A program made the position numbers and the translations under genes. Source: Dillenia suffruticosa (lineage: Eukaryota; Streptophyta; Magnoliopsida; Dilleniales; Dilleniaceae). Taken from it: a DNA stretch of 64,000 bases. The stretch spans positions 12,917,090 through 12,981,089 of the forward strand of contig JAVTVX010000011.1 of the NCBI GenBank assembly GCA_033439265.1, in the 5' to 3' direction. The notes beneath the pieces were generated by a model. It saw nothing but the letters and a program-made list of their open reading frames with translations, was not told where the DNA came from and searched no databases. Positions 57,429 to 64,000 of the stretch are shown here, piece by piece; position 1 is the first letter of the stretch, and each line of letters begins with the position of its first letter.

Positions 57429-60400
57429 ATCTTTAATCAGGACGTTTATGACAAGAAAGAGGGACGGTACCGATTAAACTATAGGTCATAGGCGAAAATT
57501 TGATCCTTTTAACATTATGTTCCTATAGGAATTGGAAGGATCGACTCTATAGTTTTCTTGGTTTTCCCCATGCATATCCTTATCTTTCAGCACCTTAGTC
57601 ATTAAACTATTTTGGATACTGATAGTATTCCAAACTAACTTTGCCAAAAAAAGACATTATTTACCGAAGACAGGCGCCTCAACCTAAGCCTCATTTATCT
57701 TTGTCAGTGCAGATGTTCAAAGAGATTGTACAAAGTTGCATTTCTTCTTGGAGTCCCCTTATAAGAAGTCCTTGTGTTTTTTTTTTTTATCTAAATCCTT
57801 ACAAATTGCCATATATAATTTGGTGGATTGTATTATGTAAGGAGCCGGACTTACAAGTGAAGATCGTTAGAATTTTTCAATTCAAAACGGAGAATAATTT
57901 GAATGCAATTCCAAAATTTATAAAGAAATCTAATTAAATAAAAAAAAATATAGCTGAATCAAAATGAAAACTTTTTGAATTGAAAATGCATATGACAAAA
58001 ATTTTGTGATCCATACAAAACTTGACCATATTTCCATGTTTTTTCATTTTCGATTGATTTAAATTCTTCCCTAATATGTCTAACATTAATTTCTGATAAC
58101 AGTTAAGTGATTTGAATGCTATACGATGATTCACAGTTATAAAAATCCTGATCTCTAAATTTAAAATTTGTAATTTTATACCATCTATTGATTGAAATTG
58201 AAGATTTAGAAAAGTTTATGTATATTCAAGAATTATTTTGGTACTTTTAGAGTTGCCAAAGGTAAAGAAAAGAAAATTCCCAGAGATAACCCTAAATATC
58301 TGTTTTGCTTCTGCATTTATTTTGATTCAATTTCGCATTAGATGCTTGCATTAAGATCGCAAAGCAATCTAACAAAGATTTGACAAAAGTGGCTCTCCCC
58401 GCCATGGATAAGACAGTCTGTTTTGAGCCTCATGTAGCAAATAGAAATATTTGCTTTTCTTCATCCTCACATTCCACTATGGGCTGCCTAACTATTTACC
58501 CAAATGAGAGGTTGTTTGGATTCGTATGTAATCTGCAAGAAAAGTATATTAGGCAATTAGCCATGGACATGATTAAAACATTGTAGGCTACCTAGAAAAG
58601 GTTAAGTGATGGGTTGAGTCGGGTATTTAGGAATGAGGTTTGTAGTATTTTGTGTGATTGTGTGATTGTATTTCTCTTGGACATACCAAATGTTTGATAA
58701 ATTGTCTGATTGTGTTGTCTTGTAGAGGCATGCTAACATTTGTTCATCCATGGCCATGTATTTTGATTTCTTGAAATTATTAAAATGATGATCGATTAAG
58801 GTGCTTAATATGTTGATTGGAAGATATATGTTTAGATTAGATGATACATGTAAAGGATTAGGATATTTCATGTTAGGAAAAGATACACCATAATAATATA
58901 TTTTATGCAAATCATGAATATTGTGTTCTATGACATTAGAGGCATAATGGATGCTAGATTATGATATCGACATGCTTATCAAATTAGGCTTTGTCATCTC
59001 ATGCATTTCAAACACTTAGATTGTAATCTAAGCCCCCAACACAAAACATAAAGCCTGTGATTGTCAATGATCGCGTGATGCTAGCTGAGAAGTATCTAAA
59101 CATACTTAGTTGACTAGCATGATCCCCAAAGGAAAGACACCATCGCTTATAGGAATTTATGCCATGTGAGTGATAAGATTTACATACGTTAGAACACATA
59201 CACTAAAGGGACCATATTTCTTTTAATTCATTTTTCTCAGAAGATTGTATTCCTCCTCCACACTTGGCGCTTTTACAATCAAGCAGTTTCTACGGGGCTT
59301 CCTAACTCTTCTTATAATTGCTAGATTAATATCAACAATCACCCAAATTGATGTTACCTTCCGGTGCCCTAAAATCTTCCTCCAGATCTTACTCTTCTAC
59401 ATTTTCTTGATCTTTATCCGAGTCTAAACATATTTTCTTTGTACTGCTGGTCCTTACATATGAGTTTTTCAAGAAAAATAGGATTTGTCCGGTTGTCCAC
59501 CAAGCAATGATGTGGCTTCCAATTGGAGTTCATGGCTTTATCCTCTATTAAATAGTTTTTAATTGTTTTTTCTTTCTCAATGCTATTCTCTACTGTTAAT
59601 GATCGGCTCTTTTGGATGCCTCTCTTAACCATTGGGATCTTCATTTATTCCATTTGCTTACACATGCTTCTTATTATGAATAAATAGAACTATTTATCTA
59701 ACGGTGAGTCTCTGATAAATAAGATCATCAAATCCTCTAAACGAGATTTTGAATTTAAAATTTATAATTAAAGAAAAAGATATATTGGAAAAGTTTCATC
59801 CCCAAATGAAAATTTTTAACAATTCGGATCAAATTAGTTTCAGAAAAATTTTATATATGGATTGACGAAAAAGTCTTCCAAACAAAAGAAAAAAAAATAA
59901 TAAAACTATTTATTCGGACGAGGGCTCTATTTTCTTGGTTGCTTCTTCCCTGATATTCTGTAACATTAGCCTTTGTCAAATCAAACCAAACAAGGCCATT
60001 CTCCAATACTATCCCTTCTCATGTCAAATCAAACGGAGTATCTTGTCCTTGAATAGACACATCCTGTCGAACACTTGAAGGAGAACTCGTAGGAGAAATT
60101 GAACTCTTATATCGAGAAAAAATGGGGAGATAAGAATGCACAAAAGGTAAACAAGAAATTTAAGGCAAGTGAATAATTTATCAACCACTTCAATTTTTCT
60201 GTTGAGGCCCCAGAGGGGAGGTCTTGTTTATGGGGCAATTTTTCAGTTAGGGCCCAACTAACCCTCAATTTCTCATAAGAAGTTGTTCCTACCCAACAGG
60301 ACAAAGTCGAGGTCGAGGGAACAACAAAAGATGGGCACACGAGACCAAATAGGCCGTTTAGTATTCTATAAACAGTTTCGTCCCCCAACAACATAGATCA

Positions 60401-61119
60401 AATATTTGTAAAGTGGTAGCAATTTTGCTCAAACATCAGAGCATTATTGGGCAGTTCCCATGTTAAGTAGATTTACTCCAAATAGAACAATATCTATTCC
60501 TTTTCCTTTTCAACCCATCAACTAACATAGAATTATTGGCCAGTCACCATGTTAAGTAACAAAGGCAAAGTCCATTCTTTATTTTCAACACCAAAAGATT
60601 TGACCTTCTTTAGGTCCAATTTCGTATCGGACCCACAAAACTTTCATCGTACTCTATTTATGAAATTGAGGGTCCTGCAATTCTTATGTCATGCCTCTCG
60701 AATTATTTTGGGCCAATCCCATATTAGAGAGCCTAATCATCTGGCCTCAAATTTTGGGCTAAGCCCTATGTTAGATCAGGCTACGCCAGCTTGAGTCCAA
60801 CCCATGAGTACAAAGATTTTTTTTTTTTAGGTGTGTCTATCATTGTTTGAGTTACCCTACTGATTCGGTTTGAACACTATATGACTTAATTTTAGGGGAT
60901 TAGCTCTCCAATCATTTGTTTTTCCATTTTTAAAACTTAAACTCAAGACCTAAGCTAAGAGAGTTTAACACTGAACTACTGTACCCACCGGACATTGATA
61001 CCCATGATTATATTATTTTGTCAATGTTCTTTTTCTGTATATACCGAAATATAAATATACATATTTTGATAATCTTTTTCTTATTTTTGTCAACAGAAGG
61101 ATTAACTATTTTATGTAAT
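57429..61119. other. Intergenic with degenerate repeats
   Basis: No gene recognised. Open frames of 60-100 codons here have no motifs. About 60107-60394 is less AT-rich and may belong to a dispersed element. 60420-60790 carries a repeated phrase, and 60835-60960 resembles 22940-23070. Confidence 0.5.
60440..60780. repeat. Short degenerate repeat phrase
   Basis: ATTATTGGGCAGTTCCCATG (about 60443) recurs as ATTATTGGCCAGTCACCATG (about 60532), and in weaker form near 60702 (ATTATTTTGGGCCAATCCCA) and 60755 (ATTTTGGGCTAAGCCCTATG). The spacing is irregular and the origin unknown. Confidence 0.6.
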
Positions 61120-61520
61120 AGAAGTAACTTTAATATCAAGGGCTCTTGGGTCCAATAGTGCCAAAGTTATCTGTTGATGTCATTCTCTCAACAAAGGCAA
61201 AAAATGTAAATAAGGAAGCACTTGCATGTCTAATAATAACAGGTATCAAACTGTTTTAATCAAAATTTCAAATTTGAATTTTGACGGTACACATTGAGAA
61301 AGCTAATCTTTTTATTAGATTTTACAATTATTTAAAATAAATAATCAGATTTTTAAATATCAATAATTAAATAAAAAAATATTAATAACTTTAACAAAAT
61401 TTCATTCCTCACATATGATATCTATTATGAGCACTATTAGCAACCAATACGAGATTATTTTTTATAATTTATGTGAAATTTTTAATATCTTTAAGTTGAA
61501 AGAACATAATTTGAGTGCTT
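61120..61520. repeat. Direct repeat, copy 1 (partner at 63753-64000)
   Basis: Shares with 63753-64000 the start AGAAGTAACTTTAA, then ATTCTCTCA and AAAAAATGTAA-like text, and the stretch CACATATGATATCTATTA through ACTATTAGCAACCAATACGA to GTTGAAAGAACAT. Copy 1 has about 150 bp extra in the middle (about 61218-61370). Confidence 0.8.
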
Positions 61521-63137
61521 GGATTCTAACATTCATGGCATTAATTTAGAAACAACTAGAAAAATGGTATCCTTCTAACTCCTAAGGAGACAAGATAAAG
61601 AAATTTGTCGCCCACACTTGGTTAGTGCAGCCCCATCCCAAGATATGACACCTATTGCTGTTTGAAATGATCTTGGCTTTTGACCGGTTTGTACGCGCTT
61701 TCATTCATTCAATGTGACTCATTGTTTATATCGCCAATAACTAAAATGTCGGCCGTCACCTAACAATACGTACTAACACATTTAAACGAGTCATTATAAA
61801 TTTAAAATTAGATTAATAAAAATATAACATTCTGATATTCATTGATATAATATAAAAAAAAAATTATATACCATAAAAGCTCAATACTCTAACACTTTAA
61901 TAAAATATCACAATAAATTAATTTTATATTAAAAATATATTATCACAAATATAAATATATAATATTATAAATATATAAATATAAAAAAATAAATATTCTT
62001 AAAATCAAATAAATAATTAATTTAATTTTGATACGTAATATATTTTAATAATATATATATATATATATTGACTCAATGTATTAAATAAAAATTTTATCTT
62101 TTCATAATATATCGATTATTTGTCCTTAAACTTAAGCTAACATGTTACAATTTTTGTTTTGCATAAAAAAAATTCTGATTATCCATAGCCCTGTTAGGAT
62201 ATTTTTAAACTTCTTAATGCCCTTTTTTTTATAAAAAAAAATAATGCTAATATGATATTTATAATTTTAATTAATAACAAAAATCTAACTAGTTTTAAAA
62301 AATAATTTTAAAAAGAAAAAACGCAGACAAGTTTTACGCATATATGGCATCATTTAATGTACTTTCCCACCCAACAGCCAATGCATATCCAACCAAACCC
62401 GAAGTGTGTGAAGGATTCACATCATGTACCTAAACCTATTTAAAACCCGACAGATCATGTGCTATGCCTATCAGCCATGACATGATTTTGAAAAACTCAG
62501 AAAAAACAAAAACAAACTGCGACTAAATCTCACCTGGACAGTGAATAAATGTAGGGTCAGACTTGTTAGTTAAAAGCACAACTTGTCACCACAACGCACA
62601 CAAGAAAATAAAAGAAAAACGAGCAAAATCAACCCAAGAGAAGAGATACGGTAGGCAAACCGAACCAACCGCTCTCCAACCAACCTCCTCCTGAACTCTC
62701 GGCTATTACATCTCCTAATTATTATTTTTTTTTTATCATGTTTTGAACTTCATACTTTATTTAAAGTTTCATATCGACTAATTCGAATCGACCGTTACAA
62801 TATCTCCTTTTCAGATGATGGATCTTCCAACGGAGAACACTCCATACATATGAGGGTCCGATACTCCCAATAGGAGTCAAATCTCGATCATGTTTAAAAA
62901 AACTCAACACCACATTCAATTGAGTCAACCCACGTTGGTATCCTCTTAATTATATATGTCAAACTGGAGTTATAAAAATAAAAAATTAAAATTAAAAAAA
63001 ATTAATCTTTTAATAAATTCTATAATATTCAGATTGAATTAATCAAATAAAATTCAATAACTTACACCCAAAAAATAAAAAATAAAATAAAATGAAATAA
63101 AACTAACCACCTCCTCATTTAAGTAGCCACCTACCTA
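61521..63137. other. Intergenic, AT-rich
   Basis: No gene recognised. (TA)n run near 62048-62070. About 62740-62960 resembles plant dispersed-repeat text (several TTCGAATCGACC-like words), but no boundaries could be set. Confidence 0.5.
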
Positions 63138-63139
63138 AT

Positions 63140-63465
63140 GGGCCTCGCACTATACCTCAAGGACCCAACTTAAAATTCCACACTAGAGCCAACTCTGTTT
63201 GGTTTAGATTCCTTTTTTAAGTCTCTTTCTTTTTTTTTCTTTTTTTTTTTTTACAAAAATTTAAATCCAGAATCATTAGATTGGGGAGAAAGATTTATAC
63301 CACAGGCCTCATACTATACCTAAAGGACCCAACTTAAAAGTCCATACTAGGGCTAACTCTCTTTGGTTTAGATTCCTTCTTGAAGCCCTTTTTTTTTTTT
63401 TATTATACAAGAATTTAAATCTAAAATCACTAGCTTGGAAGAGGGAGATTTGTATCACTATACTA
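63140..63465. repeat. Tandem dimer of about 164 bp
   Basis: The unit at 63140-63303 is repeated at 63304-63465: GGCCTCGCACTATACCT / GGCCTCATACTATACCT, then AAGGACCCAACTTAAAA, TTTGGTTTAGATTCCTT, a T-run and AATTTAAATC. The copies differ at scattered positions. Confidence 0.9.
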
Positions 63466-63752
63466 TCCCGTTGAAACTTCTTGAAACTTCCTTCACCGTC
63501 AAAAGATTAAAAGCAATTAAGATAAAAAAGAATTATAACACTTTTCTCACAAATTTAAATTTTTATAATAAATAATAGTTAAACAAAATATAAAATTATA
63601 ACAAATTTAAATTTTTATAATGTACAATCTCCAATTTTTAAATTCAATTTCTTATACGACTTCTCACTTTAACCCTATTATCTTTTAAAATCCAATTTGT
63701 GAAAATAACCATCAAAATCCAATTCGTAGAGCAGAGACACCGAGTAGATCCA

Positions 63753-64000
63753 AAGAAGTAACTTTAACACCAATTGCCCTTACGCCAATAGTATCAAAAA
63801 TTTCTCTATTGAAGTAAAGTTTTGAATATGAGTTCTGATTCTCTCATCGGGACAAAAAATATAAGTAATTTTAACAAAAATGTGAAATTCATTCGTCACA
63901 TATGATATCTATTAAGAGCACTATTAGCAACCAATACGAAAATTTTCATAATTTATGTGAAAATTTTGACATCTTAGGTTGAAAGAACATGGATTATAAT
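63753..64000. repeat. Direct repeat, copy 2, cut by the window edge
   Basis: Matches 61120-61520 without its middle insert. The similarity runs to about 63985 and may continue beyond the window. Confidence 0.8.

Noticed and set aside
57641-57937. + strand open frame of 98 codons
   Set aside because: No domain or codon bias visible; probably chance.
60107-60394. Minus-strand open frame of 95 codons
   Set aside because: No family resemblance; the text looks like non-coding dispersed-repeat sequence.

Overview
This is nuclear DNA from a flowering plant, most likely a eudicot. The evidence is an intron-containing tRNA-Tyr, two plant-type multi-exon genes (ARPC4 and a GTD-binding, DUF593-type myosin-binding protein), a plant lysine/histidine-transporter (LHT)-like pseudogene, AT-rich intergenic DNA, and about half the window taken up by nested plant transposons. 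No bacterial, organellar or viral locus was recognised.

Layout. 1-1787 is unassigned AT-rich DNA. 1788-19646 is an old Copia LTR retrotransposon on the + strand (Copia-1). Its pol gene was split by a chromovirus-type Gypsy element on the - strand (4568-15329, LTRs of about 2.7 kb, exact CTTCT target duplication). 19790-22148 (-) is an amino-acid-transporter pseudogene of the LHT family; nearly every exon and splice site is still recognisable but several frames are broken. 24189-24276 is tRNA-Tyr(GTA) with a 15-nt intron. 24507-30327 (+) is a complete eight-exon ARPC4 gene (169 aa) with one GC-AG intron. 33953-41494 (-) is a complete three-coding-exon myosin-binding protein gene (796 aa) with a 3.5-kb last intron. 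41830-54541 is a second, badly decayed Copia element on the - strand (Copia-2). One of its LTRs is split by a hAT transposon (46616-54255, 8-bp target duplication), and that hAT is itself split by a CACTA-type element (47915-51126, 3-bp target duplication). The CACTA element is filled by a tandem array of roughly 115-bp self-complementary units. 54542-64000 is AT-rich intergenic DNA with a LINE-like remnant and several local and dispersed repeats.

How the parts relate. Only three loci look functional: tRNA-Tyr, ARPC4 (actin nucleation by the Arp2/3 complex) and the myosin-binding protein (organelle/vesicle receptor for class XI myosins). The last two are both linked to the actin cytoskeleton, but I see no sign that this proximity is more than chance. 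Everything else is a record of transposition. Two independent nesting series can be put in order from target duplications: Copia-1 then Gypsy, and Copia-2 then hAT then CACTA.

The most unusual structure is the CACTA-internal array. Its units come in three sequence types that recur in the order 1-2-3, giving a higher-order repeat of about 340 bp built from inverted GCGACGAA/TTCGTCGC motifs. Exon coordinates were derived by hand from splice sites, reading frame and knowledge of the protein families. No alignment or database search was run.
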